A stretch of DNA of 64,000 bases. Origin: Apoda limacodes (lineage: Eukaryota > Arthropoda > Insecta > Lepidoptera > Limacodidae). The translations under genes were made by a program, and so were the position numbers. Below, in pieces: positions 21,236 to 33,700 of this stretch. The notes under the pieces were generated by a model. It saw nothing but the letters and a program-made list of their open reading frames with translations, did no database searches and was not told where the DNA came from. The stretch lies in assembly GCA_946406115.1 (NCBI GenBank), contig OX291542.1, positions 26,485,321-26,549,320 on the forward strand. Reading direction: 5' to 3'. Each line of letters begins with the position of its first letter. The stretch's first letter is position 1.

Positions 21236-21914
21236 AGTAGGTCATTGTCATTTACAACTAAAGAAGAGCGGGAGAAATAGATAAATATCTATGTTTTCAT
21301 GGAATAATTTGGTTGTTATTATTTTTTGTTATATTTGATACAATAAAAAAATAAAATATTCGTCAATTTTGATTCGTATTTAATCGATCAACAATTTGTG
21401 CCCTTTTAAAAGAATTTCCCTTTATAAGTACATAACTACTTAAATATCATGTCAAGTTTCGCCTGTAAGTTTCAGAAATACAAAATTATATTACTATATT
21501 TGGTAAGTATATATGTACCTATACTAATGCTATCTACCAATCTTCTTTAAGGTAAGTCTTAAACCAATCTGGGCTTCAAATAAATAAAAAAAAGTTTTCA
21601 AGTAAAAGTTTCTATGCGACTATAACGAAAGTCTCGAAACCCGCATTGGCACTGAGCCACTTCGTTACGATTTGAAATATTGAGACGTTAAAAAGTTTGA
21701 AGACTTTGGTGCTGAATTGTTGTACTTCTTCGTTCTCTTGGATAGATATACGTAGACTGTTGAACAATGCGATTTGTGAAGGCAGGATTTTAACGGACCA
21801 TTGATCACGCGTTTCATACGACAGTTTTTAACTAACTTGCGTAAAAATAAATAAAACAAGACAAAAAGTGTTGTTTACACAAATATTTTTGATGAAAAGG
21901 GAGTCGCGTTGTTT
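21236..21914. other. AT-rich, nothing identified
   Basis: The 64-codon minus frame at 21665-21859 lacks any motif. Confidence 0.45.
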
Positions 21915-22205
21915 TTAGGGTTCCGTACGTGAAAGGTAATTAGGAAGCCTATTACTAAGGCTTCGCTATCCATGCGTCCGTCCGTCCACCTGTCACCAGG
22001 CTGTATCTTATGAACCGTTATAGTTAGACAGTTGAAATTTTCACAGAAGATGTATTTCTGCCGCTATAACAACAAATACTAAAAAACAGAAAAAAAAAAA
22101 ATATTTAAGGGGGCTCCCATACAACATACGTGATTTTTTTGCTCGTTTTTGTAGATAATGGTACGGAACCCTTCGTGCGCGAGTCCGACTCGCCGATTTT
22201 CACGT
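21915..22205 (+). repeat. 'GGTTCCG' repeat, full copy
   Basis: Starts TAGGGTTCCGTACGTG, then CTATTACTAAGGCTTCGCT, GTCCGTCCACCTGTCACC, AGGCTGTATCTTATGAACCG, TAGACAGTTGAAATTTTCAC, AAGGGGGCTCCCATACAAC, and ends TGGTACGGAACCCTTCGTGC, GCGAGTCCGACTCGCCG. Other copies: 23575-24000 (+), 38835-39110 (-), 53160-53490 (+), with pieces at 46910-46990 and 47740-47800. Non-coding. Confidence 0.75.
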
Positions 22206-22485
22206 GCTGCGCTTGTTGCAGCAAACATTGTCAATTATTGAAGTAAACACACTGGCCATCGAAGGCGATAACAGCCTATTTTATTGCTGAGAATAAATAA
22301 AACAATTAACACTAGTTTAGACTTTAAAGAATAAAAAGCACACGTGTCTTACAAGCTCCATTATGAATTCAAAAGCGATGCATTAAGAGCCACTTAAAGA
22401 GCAAGTGTGTTGAAAGAATATATTCAGTTATTCATTTATTCTGGCGACCCCGGTCTATAAGCAGGTCAAAACTATAGTGTTTTAT

Positions 22486-22715
22486 AAAGAGAAATCGTCT
22501 AGTCCACGATCCCCCCTCTTGTTACAGCCAGAAATAAATAGGTTGAAACTTAAGAGCAGTTCAAAACTTTGCTGCACAAGTTAGGGACTTGTTTAAGTTA
22601 GTTTTAAGTTAAAAACTAAATAATCCTTCCTATAAGCGAAAGATATCAGACCTAAAGTGTTTCTGTTATTTACTTTCTTGATTGATTTTAATGTGGTAAC
22701 GCTTTACGCTTTTAT
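22486..22715. repeat. Dispersed repeat, partner of 4190-4400
   Basis: TAGTCCACGAT, CAGCCAGAAATAAATAGG, GGGACTTGTTTAAGTTAG, TTTTAAGTTAAAAACTAA and AAAGTGTTTCTGTTATTT follow the order seen at 4.2 kb. Confidence 0.6.
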
Positions 22716-22774
22716 ATGTATTTGTCAGAGTTCCATAGAAAATAACATATAATGAGTTTCTTAAGAATATCTGA

Positions 22775-23050
22775 AGAAAAATCGGTCAAGTGCGAGTCGG
22801 ACTCGCACATCTTGGGCTCCGTATACCACTATATAAAATAAGAACGCATCTGACAACAAAAAGTGTGCCGTTTAGCAAACACCAATTGCTAAAACCACGA
22901 TCGACGTTGCTTAACATTAGATATTATAATTTCCTCTCAATAAATGTATAACTTTTTCTTTAATAATTCAGAGTGTTTTCGCTAGATGCTGCTGATATAG
23001 TAATTTTAATGGCAATGACGCGAGACCGTCTCCCACTTGCCCGGTTTTTT
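22775..23050 (-). repeat. 'GGTTCCG'-related repeat containing a 5S-like piece
   Basis: Starts AAATCGGTCAAGTGCGAGTC, GGACTCGCACATCTTGGGCT, then AAAAAGTGTGCCGTTTAGC and a degraded 5S-like part (complement of GTTAAGCAACGTCGATCG at 22901-22915). Ends AATGACGCGAGACCGTC, CCACTTGCCCGG. The AAAAAGTGTGCCG leader is also next to the 60.9-kb 5S-like piece. Confidence 0.6.
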
Positions 23051-23574
23051 TTTTATTTGTTCTTACAAATCACACTCTAATTACTGCAAGTTTATATTAT
23101 TTTTTGCAATAGAGCTAAATGGGGACTTAATAATGGAGATCCCATTAAATTACTACTTTTTAAGCTATTTATTATTTGTTACTTAATCCGCCATTATAAC
23201 ACATAGTTTGTGATAATTTCAGACTTCTACCAAGTTTGATACAAAAGATAAAGATTGTTTTAAGAGTAGGACGGATGGACGAACCGACAGACAGCGTATG
23301 CTTAGTAATAGGGCTCCGTTGATAACGAAACCGTAAAAAGTACTGCAGTAATATTTATAACCTTTACTAATATTGAAAATAATAGTTTTTTTTAACGGGT
23401 TAACTGTATAGGAAATAGTGCTTTTTACGTATTATTCTTCTGAATATAAACAATAAATAAACAAAGAGTTTCTGTATTTAATTTACTTTTTTGGTTGACT
23501 TTTATGATGTTAAAAAAAGGCCATGACCAAAAATTTACGAAAGTAAATTAAATAAAGTAAAAATAAATAAAGTG
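23051..23574. other. AT-rich with a repeat piece at 23250-23340
   Basis: GGACGGATGGACGAACCGAC, AGACAGCGTATGCTTAGTAA and TAGGGCTCCGTTG is a degraded 'GGTTCCG' fragment. No gene. Confidence 0.45.
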
Positions 23575-24000
23575 TGTAATTCGCGGAACTCTATTACTAA
23601 GACTCCGCTGTACGTCAGTCCGCCGGTCCGTCTATCACCAGGCTGTATCTCATGAACCGTGATAGTTAGACAGTTGAAATTTTCACAGAAGATGTATTTC
23701 TGTTGCCGCTATAATAATAAATAATAAAAAACAGAAAAAATAAATATTCAAGGAGGAGTCACCTACAACAAACGTGATTATTTTGCTCGTTTATGCTCGA
23801 TATTAATAATGGCAACAGGTTAGACGCTTAAAATATTCACAGAATATTTAGTGAGTCACTTCAAAAATAAATTAAAATAAAACAAATATTTAAGGGGGCT
23901 TCCATTCAACAAACATGATTTTTTATCCGTTTTTATAGATAATGGTACAGAACCCTTCGTGCGCGAGTCCGACTCACACTTGGCCGATTTTTTTTAAAGT
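23575..24000 (+). repeat. 'GGTTCCG' repeat copy with internal duplication
   Basis: TCGCGGAACTCTATTACTAA, CGTCAGTCCGCCGGTCCG, CAGGCTGTATCTCATGAACC and GTTGAAATTTTCACAGAAG. The AAG(G)GGG-CTCC/TTCC...CAACAAACGTGATT block appears twice (23750-23780 and 23890-23925). Ends TGGTACAGAACCCTTCGTGC, GCGAGTCCGACTCACACTTGG. Confidence 0.7.
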
Positions 24001-24219
24001 TGCTATGTACTGCTTAAATAAGCTATTGCCATATCAAATGTTATCGACACCAGCTCAGCGGTTCTGCCAGATTCCTTCCTTTACGTAGTCGGTTTAAGAT
24101 ATTTGAATTTTTCTTTTAGTACAAAACCCTTATTCGAATCACACTTGACCTTTTTAAGGTATGTTTTTCTCTAAGGTTATCTCAATTTCATCAAAATTGG
24201 CTCAGTGGCTTAACCGGAT

Positions 24220-24480
24220 TCTTTTTAACCGACTTCAGAAAAGGAGGAGGTTCTCAATTCGGATGTTTGTATAGTTCTCTTTTATGTATGTTCGGGCATA
24301 ACTCCGTCATATATAGACGGATTTTCAAAATTCTTTTTATTATTTAAAACGGTATACTTCCGAGGTGGTCCCATTTTAATGTAGGAAATTCAAAACTTAA
24401 TTTTTTGGTCAAAAAAAAAGGCAGACAGAAAAACTTTCGCAGTTTTATCTCGCGTTTGGCTGAGCCGATTTTGATGCGGT
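24220..24480 (+). repeat. 'GACTTCAAAAAAGGAGG' repeat, copy 2
   Basis: TTTAACCGACTTCAGAAAAG, GAGGAGGTTCTCAATTCGG, TGTATGTTCGGGCATAACTC, CGTCATATATAGACGGATTT, GGTGGTCCCATTTTAATG, GAGCCGATTTTGATGCGG. It is preceded at 24045-24215 by another degraded repeat with AAAATTGGCTCAGTGG. Confidence 0.7.
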
Positions 24481-25559
24481 TTTCTGAAAAGTATTTTTTA
24501 TATTTTAGAGAAGGTTATGGTATACAACAAATGGATATCCATGGTCCCATGTTCTTAACGTCAGGATATAATGATAGGATCTTGGAGAAATCAAGGGAAC
24601 TCTTCAAATTTTTATATACACACTTGAAGCAATTTGGGTATTTTGTTAGTGTACGAATAAATAAGCCTACAGGTCATTTAAATGTAAGAATAATTAATTA
24701 CAAACCAACTTAATTAAATAATATCAAAACACCTGATTAAAATTACAGTTTGTTGTTGGTGTCGTACAAGTGAAGTGTGATATATAAATTGATAAAGAAG
24801 ATCAGATTTTCTGAAATTATTTTTACCTTTTAAGTACATCTTTTTAAAGTCGGTTGTTGATTTTGATAAAAAAAAATTTTTTTTGCAAATATAGGAATAA
24901 TTCAGGTAAATATAAACTAAAATGATCTTAAACTATAGTATTTGTCGCCTTTTCTTTGATTTTTATTCGTTATAAAAACTGAATTATCTTCTTTTAAAAC
25001 TTTATCTGCATTTCTAGCAAGGAGCATTGCTAGAATTGAACTTCTCAAATCTGAAAGACGCCTTGTCTTCCTCGCTAAGTGACGAGAAAATATTCAGCAG
25101 AATTCACCACGTCTTCAAAGATAACGTTTAGATTTCTGAAATTAATTTGAGAAATTAAGGCGCGTCATTAAGTGACACGATTCGCGTCGCCTCTCAGCGT
25201 GTTTCATACAAACGAATTTCCTACTTTTTATAATATAATTCAAATATTAATTTAATTTTTTTATTTTAAAAATATACGTTTTATTTTTATTCAATTATCT
25301 CATGTACACAAATAGAGGACACTTACAATAAAGACAATATAAAATAACAATGTACATAGGTCAAGCTTATTCCTAATTACAGCAGACCAAAGAAAGTAAA
25401 AGCTGTCCAAAGTGAGCAGGTAACTGATGCGCACTGAGTTCGTAATAAATATTTACATTATGTTTACTTAAATATTGATTTATCCTAATTCATAATAATA
25501 ACTTATATACCAACTTTAAATAATATATATAACACGAATAATATTACTTATAAATGCAC
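24481..25559. other. Unassigned AT-rich DNA with short repeat pieces
   Basis: 24405-24713 is open for 102 codons on the plus strand but begins inside the repeat above, so I do not call it a gene. 25075-25215 has TGACGAGAAAATATTCAGC, GCGTCGCCTCTCAGCG and TTTCATACAAACGAATTTCC; its end matches the inverted arms at 29.4/29.7 kb. Confidence 0.45.
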
Positions 25560-25805
25560 TAGCGGTCCCGGCGAACGTTGTTCCGCTGCCGTCCCTCTGG
25601 AACCCGGCGAACGTTGGTTTTTACCTTTAGTGCCCGAGTCCGGCTGGCACTTTACAGATCGAGATAAAAACTATCCTATCTTTAAAGTTGGATCAAATAA
25701 CAGATATTTACAAAGTTTGATCAAAATCGGTTCAGTAGTTTAGGCGTCAATCGCGGACAAACAGCGTGACACGTAATTTATATATATATATATATATATA
25801 TATAG
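25560..25805. repeat. Short repeat ending in a (TA)n microsatellite
   Basis: CACTAGCGGTCCCGGCGAAC, then AAAACTATCCTATCTTTAAA, TTGATCAAAATCGGTTCAGT and AGTTTAGGCGTCAATCGCGG form a typical lepidopteran short element. The phrase GG(C)CCCGGCGAACGTTG occurs twice (25567-25583 and 25601-25617). (TA)n spans about 25778-25803. Confidence 0.6.
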
Positions 25806-26129
25806 ATATTATAGTACAATACAATACATAAATGGAGTACAATTATCAACTAAATCAGTTTCTATATAAATATGCCAATAGATTGACTGTCTCTAGGTAC
25901 TAGGTACTATAACCTATAAGGGAGAGAATTTCAAAGGCTAATAATTAGCCTGGGCGGTAAAAGAATTACCATTAATAGTAGTGTTGTAAGAAGGAGTTTT
26001 TCATTAAATCGATGTATGAGATCTGGACGGTTTATCTTTTTAGAAAAGAAAATTAAATGTTGTCTCCGTTTTAATTCGAATTCTGCTTAAAGTGGCTTAA
26101 AATAAGCATTAGTTCGATTTTATAATCTT
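25806..26129. other. Nothing identified
   Basis: AT-rich; no feature. Confidence 0.5.
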
Positions 26130-26365
26130 AATGTTCCATTATTTTTTGAATTTGCTGTTTTCAAATGTTGCTCCCTTAATAATTGTTGGGTAAATGGCGA
26201 CATATGTAGGTAACAATACCAACCAATTGCACCGACCATTGTCACATCGTTCCAATTGATCGCAAATTTACAGCAGGCTTCCAATTTGAGGAAAGTGGCT
26301 TGTTTCAAAGTGGTATGCAAATTGCTCGACACTGTTAATTGACACTGAACCTGTTGCGCTTGCAA
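26130..26365 (+). repeat. Dispersed repeat, partner of 8215-8440
   Basis: Carries CAGGCTTCCAATTTGAGG, GGCTTGTTTCAAAGTGG, ATGCAAATTGCTCGACAC and TGTTAATTGACACTGAACC. The core of about 65 bp is close to identical to the 8.3-kb copy, while the flanks have diverged. Confidence 0.6.
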
Positions 26366-26755
26366 TTGAGAAGTACCTATCTGCACAAAAGTCACGCAAC
26401 CCCGTCGCTCGTTAGGAATTGTTTTAACTTTTTAATTTATTCACATATAAATTTTGACAGTTGTAAGTCTTTTTTAAATGCTTTATTAAACATAAAAAAA
26501 ACTGTTATTTACAGAGATTATATATTTTTTCGTATCTAATACAATTTATCTCTTCGAAGACTAACATATAAATGTGTTTTGTTTGTTAAGTTTTAGTTTG
26601 GCCTTAGTCTGGTATACTCATATTCAAGCGCGACTTGTTGCTGGATTTCCTTTCTACCTTCTCACACCAATAGCTTTAAGATTTTGTTCAACGCCTGTTA
26701 ACCATTCGGGTTCTGCTGCTACTCGGTGTGTGTTTGTTTGCAACGTTGTACATTG
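26366..26755. other. Unassigned flank of the minisatellite
   Basis: Two short unsupported frames (26339-26539, 26574-26783). No domain seen. Confidence 0.45.
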
Positions 26756-27735
26756 CAACGGAGTATCCAATAGACCTGTATAGTTTTTTAGTACTGGGAT
26801 AGCTGAAGAGACGAAAATGGTAATAATGTTTTCATACTTCTCATACTGTTTGAGAGCTCCTACAGAAGTACACTACAGTAAGCGACACTGAGGGGTCTAT
26901 TACTGCTTTAATGCACGTCGCAACGGAGGATCCTATAGACCTGAATAGATTTTTGGTACTGGGATAGCTGAAGAGACGAAAATGGTAATCATGTTCTCAT
27001 ACTTCTCATACTGTTTGAGAGCTCCTACAGAAATACACTATAGTAAGCGACACTGAGGGGTATTTTACTGCTTTAATGCACGTCGCAACGGAAGATCCTA
27101 TAGACCTGAATAGATTTTTAGTACTGGGATAGCTGAAGAGACGAAAATGGTAATAATGTTCTCATACTTCTCATACTGTTTGAGAGATCCTACAGAAATA
27201 CACTATAGTAAGCGACATCGAGAGGTTTGTTACTGCTTTACTGCACGTCGCAACGAAGGACCCAATAGACCTGAATAGATTTTTCGTACTGGGATAGCTG
27301 AAGAGACGAAAATGGTAATAATGTTCTCATACTGTTTGAGAGATTTTACAGAAATACACTATAGTAAGCGACACTGAGGGGTCTATTACTGCTTTAATGC
27401 ACGTCGCAACGGAGGATCCTATAGACCTGAATAGATTTTTAGTACTGGGATAGCTGAAGAGACGAAAATGGTAATAATGTTCTCATACTTCTCATACTGT
27501 TTGAGAGATCCTACAGAAATACACTATAGTAAGCGACATCGAGAGGTTTGTTACTGCTTTACTGCACGTCACAACGAAGGACCCAATAGACCTGAATAGA
27601 TTTTTCGTACTGGGATAGCTGAAGAGACGAAAATGGTAATAATGTTCTCATACTGTTTGAGAGATTTTACAGAAATACACTATAGTAAGCGACATCGAGG
27701 GGTCTATTACTGCTTTACTGCACGTCGCAACGGAG
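26756..27735 (+). repeat. Minisatellite, six units of 165/156 bp with dimeric pattern
   Basis: The phase mark CAACG(G/A)AG starts at 26756, 26921, 27086, 27251, 27407, 27572 and (partial) 27728. Unit lengths are 165, 165, 165, 156, 165 and 156. The 156-bp units lack a 9-bp stretch where the others read CTCATACTTCTCATACTG. Units 4 and 6 share further variants (GAAGGACCCAATAGACC, TTTTTCGTACTGGG, AGAGATTTTACAG). Units 3 and 5 share GACATCGAGAGGTTTGTTAC. So 3+4 and 5+6 are 321-bp dimers. Each unit includes GGGATAGCTGAAGAGACG, related to the short repeat at 11990-12050. Non-coding. Confidence 0.92.
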
Positions 27736-29060
27736 CAACTGGGTGACTTAATTTTTAGGATATATTTAGCTACAGAAACTGAGAAGGACATAGACTACTT
27801 TTCATTTTGATTTATAGTTCCCACGATAGTAATTTTTATTTTTCTGGAGTTGATATCGCAGGGAAATGTACATTGAAATAGCAATGGAGCAGATTTTGTA
27901 CACAGTGATTTGATTTTTGGCAAAGAGCAAGCTGGAAGAACAAAGAAGCGCATAAGATACTTTTTTATATTAATAGAGAGTTTTCACGGCAATTGATTTT
28001 TCCCCGAATGATAGGTACCACCGGCCAATATTTATTCATGTTGTAACGGATCTAGGGATTGATTTGATTCTGGGCACAAAGATAGGTAAAAGGATGGAGA
28101 AAGAAATATAATGGATGTTATTCCGATCAAGATTTCCCATTAAAAAAAATTTTTTTTGCGAATGAAACCTCGGTCTATGCCAACTTCTCTTCAATTGCCT
28201 TTTTGAACGCTTGCGTTGTTTCAGCCCGAAGTTTTGAGCACTTTGCACACCTCGTCGCATTGACCGTTTTTTACTATGTGATTCCTTAAGTGGAACGCTG
28301 GCTGGAATGGAATAAACCACGGACCATGGCTTTAGGTCACATCAGTGTGGAGGGGTGACTTGATTTTTGATGTGCAGCTAAAGAGACTGATTATGATTTA
28401 GACAGAGAATGATTCTCTATATTAAATACTATTTACTCACGTAAAAGTTTGGCAAGCAAAGTCGCGGGGAATAGCTAGTACCTATATCAATGTAACTGGT
28501 ATTTGTGCTGCTATGACAAAAATGTGTTAAAACAAAAACACCATTAATTGGGTTATTACCTTCTTCGGTTTTAAGACTTCGTCTCTTTGTAGGATCTTCT
28601 TTTAGGTATTTCTGAAAGACTTTTCGTAACGAAGTGTGAAAATTATAGTTACTTTGATAAAATGTTATGTTTCATTAGAGAAGGAATTCTAATGACATTT
28701 GGAGTCCTTACAAAAAAGTTTCCTGGCAAAACATGTATCAAACACATTATATTTCTGTATATCCACATTTAACCTACACTAAAACACTTTTCAGTACTGA
28801 GTACTCGTTAAGTTTACTAAAGTTCGATTATTTGCACACTCGTAAATTGAAATTGTTTACATCTGTTTTTCAAAGATTTAACTGAGAAAAGGCAGGTAGT
28901 GCAGAGATAGGTCTTAATGGGTATAAACCTGGAGATGATCAAAAAATCATATCATATCATATCACAAAGTCAGGCTTCATCAATCCTGATGCATCAAAAA
29001 ATTTTTGCTTTATCGTTTCCGATAAAAATGTACTGAGATTGCTGCGTAGTAGCTCAAAAG
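27736..29060. other. Unassigned; likely old repeat material
   Basis: AACTGGGTGACTTAATTTTT and AGCTACAGAAACTGAGAAGG, with a later GTGACTTGATTTTTGATGTG, GCTAAAGAGACTGA (28353-28390), suggest internal duplication of an old element. The 94-codon minus frame at 28036-28320 has no motif. Confidence 0.4.
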
Positions 29061-29064
29061 CGAC

Positions 29065-29400
29065 AAGCGAGTTGTCAATTAGACGATAACAGCTATGCAG
29101 CTATTTAGCAGCGATCTGGAACGTGCCCTGCGGCTCGATTCCGTAAAATGACAGCTAAAAATTCTCGTTTGAAATCCATAGAAATAAGATATACATTGCG
29201 CATTTTAAATGACGTATGAAATTCATCGATTGTCGCGAAAACTTATTTCTTTCAAAAAAGGTTAGCAATCTTTTATGGAATCGACCCGCTGGCTTAAAAT
29301 TGAAAAGCATGGTGAGGCGTTCGATTGACAACGTGGCGTAAATGAATTAGTATGCTGTGAAGCGCTGTTCTTAGACGCTTAAGAGGATATACTTCGCGGC
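29065..29400. repeat. Dispersed 'GTCAATTAG' repeat, copy 5
   Basis: GAGTTGTCAATTAGACGATA and CAGC-ATTTAGCAGCGATCTG match the start of other copies. A later part (TTGACAACGTGGCGTAAATG, AATTAGTATG) matches the end, with extra material between. Confidence 0.5.
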
Positions 29401-29763
29401 GCCTCGCAGCGGGCATCATACAAACGAATTACTTACTTATTTTTGACATTTGATGATCAAACACCACGTAATTTTGAAGACATGTTCTAGTAATAAATAT
29501 CTAGGTCTGCAGTGTGCCAGTTTCTTATCAAATTTTATAGTTCAAAAGTTAAACAGGGTTCTAGTTTTTCATACAAATCATTTAATAAAGATTTCTAGTT
29601 AATAGAACGTTTTACAAGATTTTGGAAAAACCACAGACCTAGGTATTCGGCTTGTGATTATGACTAAGTAATTTCACAGTGATTGATCAGTAAATGTCAA
29701 AAACAAATGAGAAATTCGTTTGTATGAAGCCCGTTGCGAGGCGCCGCGAAGTGTATCCTCTTA
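29389..29763. repeat. Inverted repeat with 71/80-bp arms
   Basis: Arm 1 29389-29459 (TTAAGAGGATATACTTCGCG, GCGCCTCGCAGCGGGC, TCATACAAACGAATT, TTTTTGACATTT-TGATCA). Arm 2 29684-29763 is its complement with few mismatches. Spacer about 224 bp. The CATACAAACGAATT end also occurs at 25205-25220. Confidence 0.75.
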
Positions 29764-29765
29764 AC

Positions 29766-30484
29766 TTTTGTTATTATATGGTTTGGTGCATAATTCATTT
29801 TTAACAGATTTTTGCTAACTTTGCTAGTGGTTATAATATATATGTATTCTTTTTAACACAAACGGCACAAAAGGCTGTCAGTCGGTTGATTGTTACCTAC
29901 GCTAAATTTAAATGAGAAAGGAGAATTAAACTAACTTACGGAAAAACATTATACAAAAATAGGGTGCAAAAAGGAATTAGCTATAAAAAATGTACGTGGT
30001 GCCTGGTCATGTTGTGCAATCACATGAACCGTGGGTAGGAACTAGTAAAATAAAAGGCTAGAAAATTTTACAGAATTTTATGCCCCTTTTGCCAGTTCTT
30101 GAAGACTTTAATACATCACTCTATTATTAGGTATGAAGAGGTAAGGTTTCTATGTTTTTTGTATATGGACCAATTGGTTTGAAACTCCAACTAGTAAGCT
30201 ATTTATTCCTAGATTGATATATTCCTGGATAGGTGACATCTATATCACGCGGGTAAAAGTGTCCTCGCTAGGCCTAGTTTAAGCATATCTAGTATTTTGT
30301 AAATGGTCTAGTTAACAATAATGTCTTGTTACTTTAAAAATAAAATTATTCAGAGATGATTGAATTACTAGATTGAGTTATTTTTGAATACATCTGTTTT
30401 TTCTTGTAGTTGGTAATTTTTGTTCAATTTATTAGTGGTTTACTACTAAGTTGGTTTTACCATAGACTATATGTATAATATTAT
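29766..30484. other. AT-rich, nothing identified
   Basis: No supportable ORF or repeat. Confidence 0.45.
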
Positions 30485-30765
30485 TCATGCCCTTATCAGC
30501 CTCATAGGTCCCCATTGTTGGCGTAGTCCACACGCAGGCCCAGTGCGATTGTGGAATTCAAATACGTTATTCTTTGACATATGCAGGTTTCTTCACCAAA
30601 AAGCCAGTGGTGTGAATGTGAAAAATCAATGTACTTAAGAAATTAAGAAAATGACTCATTGGTACACGCTGGTCTCGAACATACACTACTTACGACACAA
30701 GGTGAAATCGAAACCCCGACTTGTATACCAACTATGTGGTTGACATTATTTTACCTCTAAAAGGC
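30485..30765 (-). repeat. SINE-like repeat, partner of 38025-38300
   Basis: CCCATTGTTGGCGTAGTCC, CCCAGTGCGATTGTGGAATT, AAAAGCCAGTGGTGTGAATG, AATCAATGTACTTAAGAAAT, ACTCATTGGTACACGC and a TCGAAC/TCGAAACCCC B-box-like end are ordered as in the 38-kb copy. Probably tRNA-derived on the minus strand. Confidence 0.65.
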
Positions 30766-33700
30766 CGGCATTTTGCAATATATTTGCATTTATTACTCAA
30801 TATAGTCCGCAAAAAATTGTTTAGTTTGTGCTTACAAGCCAAATGTTGGCGAAAATCTTAAGGAAAAAGGACTTTGTATTAAAGTTTATCCACCGGTTCG
30901 ACTACTTGCATATAAAGGATAGATTCTCAAAGAATCTGCCTTCATTATCTACAATATACATTAGCATTTAGATTGAATACCTATGAGAAGAACAATCCAT
31001 CATATATATTTTAACGGTTTCGACTTATTTTCACTTTTATTATCATGAATTTATTTTCATATGAATTGGGTAACATTTTGATTGATGATTATTATTTATG
31101 GTACCTATGCTTGGTTTATACTTTAATTTTTTTATTAAATACCCCTTCGAATTAGAATTAGAATACCCTATCCAAAAACTGAATTACACTTAAGAGTAGG
31201 TAAGTACTAAATTATTAAACCAGTTACTTTTACTTTATGTATAATATGTTTGGTGCGTACGTATCTATTTTATATACGATTCTGATATTTTTTGTATAAG
31301 TACCTACGTACCTAGTCATGAAAAAATTGATGTGTATATTCTTGGGAATCTACTACAAGTTTGATAATATGTATATAACATCTTTGTTATTATACACAAC
31401 ATTTCAAAAGTCTTTTGTAACGCGTGTGCCGCTTAAATGTTACGTGGGGTCAAAGGTCATGGAAAATGCGCCTGGTAATCTAAACTAATATATACCGAAT
31501 TGTGATGTGCTCTTTCGTTAGAGTTTTACGGTTAAAGTTAGATTTTGCAATATTAGTAATTGATTATTCCAGTGGAACAGTATATTTATATTAAAAATCG
31601 AACAATAATGTTAAAGCAGTTACGATAACACTATTTTTAAAATAGACATAAGAAACATTGACGATTGAGGGCCTTGTTTTTCCAATATGTATGTTACAAA
31701 ACATAAAATATCGCGATAGCAAGTAAGTATATATATTTGATGGGGGATACGATATATAAATTGTGTATGATAGATCTGGAACACGCAGTGTTGGGCGGTG
31801 ACTCACTGGTGGATTGACGTCCTACGTAACCAGTCGCTGGTTGCAAATGGGCTAAGACCGGAATTTAAGAATGAGGCAATATCCAGCGGTAGAAGGCTAC
31901 CATGAACCTTAATTTCTAGAGTCATTTCTATTCATTTCTCTCTTTTGAAAGTTGCAAATTTTATTCGACGAACTTAAACATGAATTTCAAAAGCTTGCTT
32001 GTCTTTTCAGAAGTTAAGTTACGTTGTTATATCGCAGCGTAACGAGTCAGTGTTAAATTTATACTTAGCAAAGTATCTTAAATTTCATAACGATATAAAT
32101 ACCTACCTACGTTCCATGTTTAGGGTGCCGTAGCAAAATGACAAATAAAAACTTTTAATAAAGATAAATATTTTCAAAAAGATGCACTAAAAAGGTAAAA
32201 ATAATAACTTAATTCCAAAATTCTGAATTGAATAACAGTTTAAAGTTGGTGTTTATGTACCTAACAGTTTATAACATACTTCATTTTCATTATACCAACC
32301 TAAAACTAAAATTAAATATAAGGGTAAAAGAAAAGGAACCCTATAAAAACTTCATATTAATTTATTTTTGAGCAACTTAACAAAAAATCTTACACTCTTG
32401 GTGTGGTTATTGGTTTAAGATTCCTTAAAGTAAAAGGTATTCTTCATACAATTTTATTTTGTTAATGATGAAACTTGTATTAAATTAGGTACAACATACA
32501 ATACAATTATATGTTTGTTGTAAACTCCCTATATAATCTCTTTGTTAAGCGTTTGCCATGTATGTAGGTAGGTATGACTATAATCTTCTTACCTAGCTTA
32601 ATTCGAGGATTAGAGACTTCTTGGAACATGACGACAAAGTTCGACATTTTGCATAAACCTATGAGGCGTGTCTGAATAATTACCTACAGTATCCGACTTC
32701 CCCGCCACAGCTAGAGTGCCAGCTGTTGTAAGCTACAATGTCGTTATGATTAATCTTGTCTTTCGTGCAATTACTGAGAAAGATTACTGTGCAACATTAC
32801 TGTGCAACTAGGTAAGGGAAACGTTTACAGTAGCTCACTCTAAGACTATTCCTTGATCCCTATTAGACAAAGTTGTACACATAAATCAATGCAGCTGGAC
32901 ACATTGTAACAATATAATTTCTTGCACAGACAACTTAGTACATTAACTTTCTTATGAGATACCTGATGAATAAGAAAATGTCTCGTAGTTTATATCAATT
33001 AACCATAATGTTCTATAAGATCGCTATGAAAAAAGTATTTTAATTATTTAAGTGCAAAAGGATTTTAGGAATAATTTTGTATTAACGAAGTCGTAGAAGA
33101 CGTTTCTGGGAAACCAATTACTGAAGTGTGTTCTAAAAATGGCATATAGAGACAAATTAAAATTCTCTTAAAGTCTTATTATTACACAACAATAGGTCCT
33201 CTTCCACACATGCCGGCACGTAAGTTATGAAATGACCTTGAATGCGCAGAATTCATTTTTAAGGTGTTTTTGATGAATGGGCGCGTTATGCGCCGTGCGA
33301 GGGGTGCACGACCCTTTATATCATCATCACAAGGAGTCACAAAACTGGTTTTACCGAAATTGAAAAAGTAAACAGTTTTCTTTTTATTTCTTTTATTTTG
33401 AATCATTTATTATTGTTAAGAATTGAACTGAATTCTATTATAAATTATACATTCTAAAGATTTTCTACATGTATATAAAAATGTGTTTTTTTTTGTTTGT
33501 TTCTACAATATTTATCTAATTGCTCTGAAACTTTGGGTGTTTTAGTGCACATGACCAAATTTCCAAAGAAACTGAATCTTGATCCACTGCATTAATCCTC
33601 CAACTCTCCGATCCTCATCCTTAAACCGATTTTTAACATACCTCCCGTTTTATGACCTCTAGTTATGACGCGTTATAGACCTTATCATTACGTTTACTGT

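Noticed and set aside
24405..24713. 102-codon plus-strand open frame
   Set aside because: Starts within the 'GACTTCAAAAAAGG' repeat and shows no protein motif.
26756..27735. CRISPR-like array of regular repeats
   Set aside because: Units are contiguous 156-165-bp repeats without spacers, in an insect genome.
28036..28320. 94-codon minus-strand frame rich in K/R
   Set aside because: No motif; lies in degraded repeat material next to the minisatellite.
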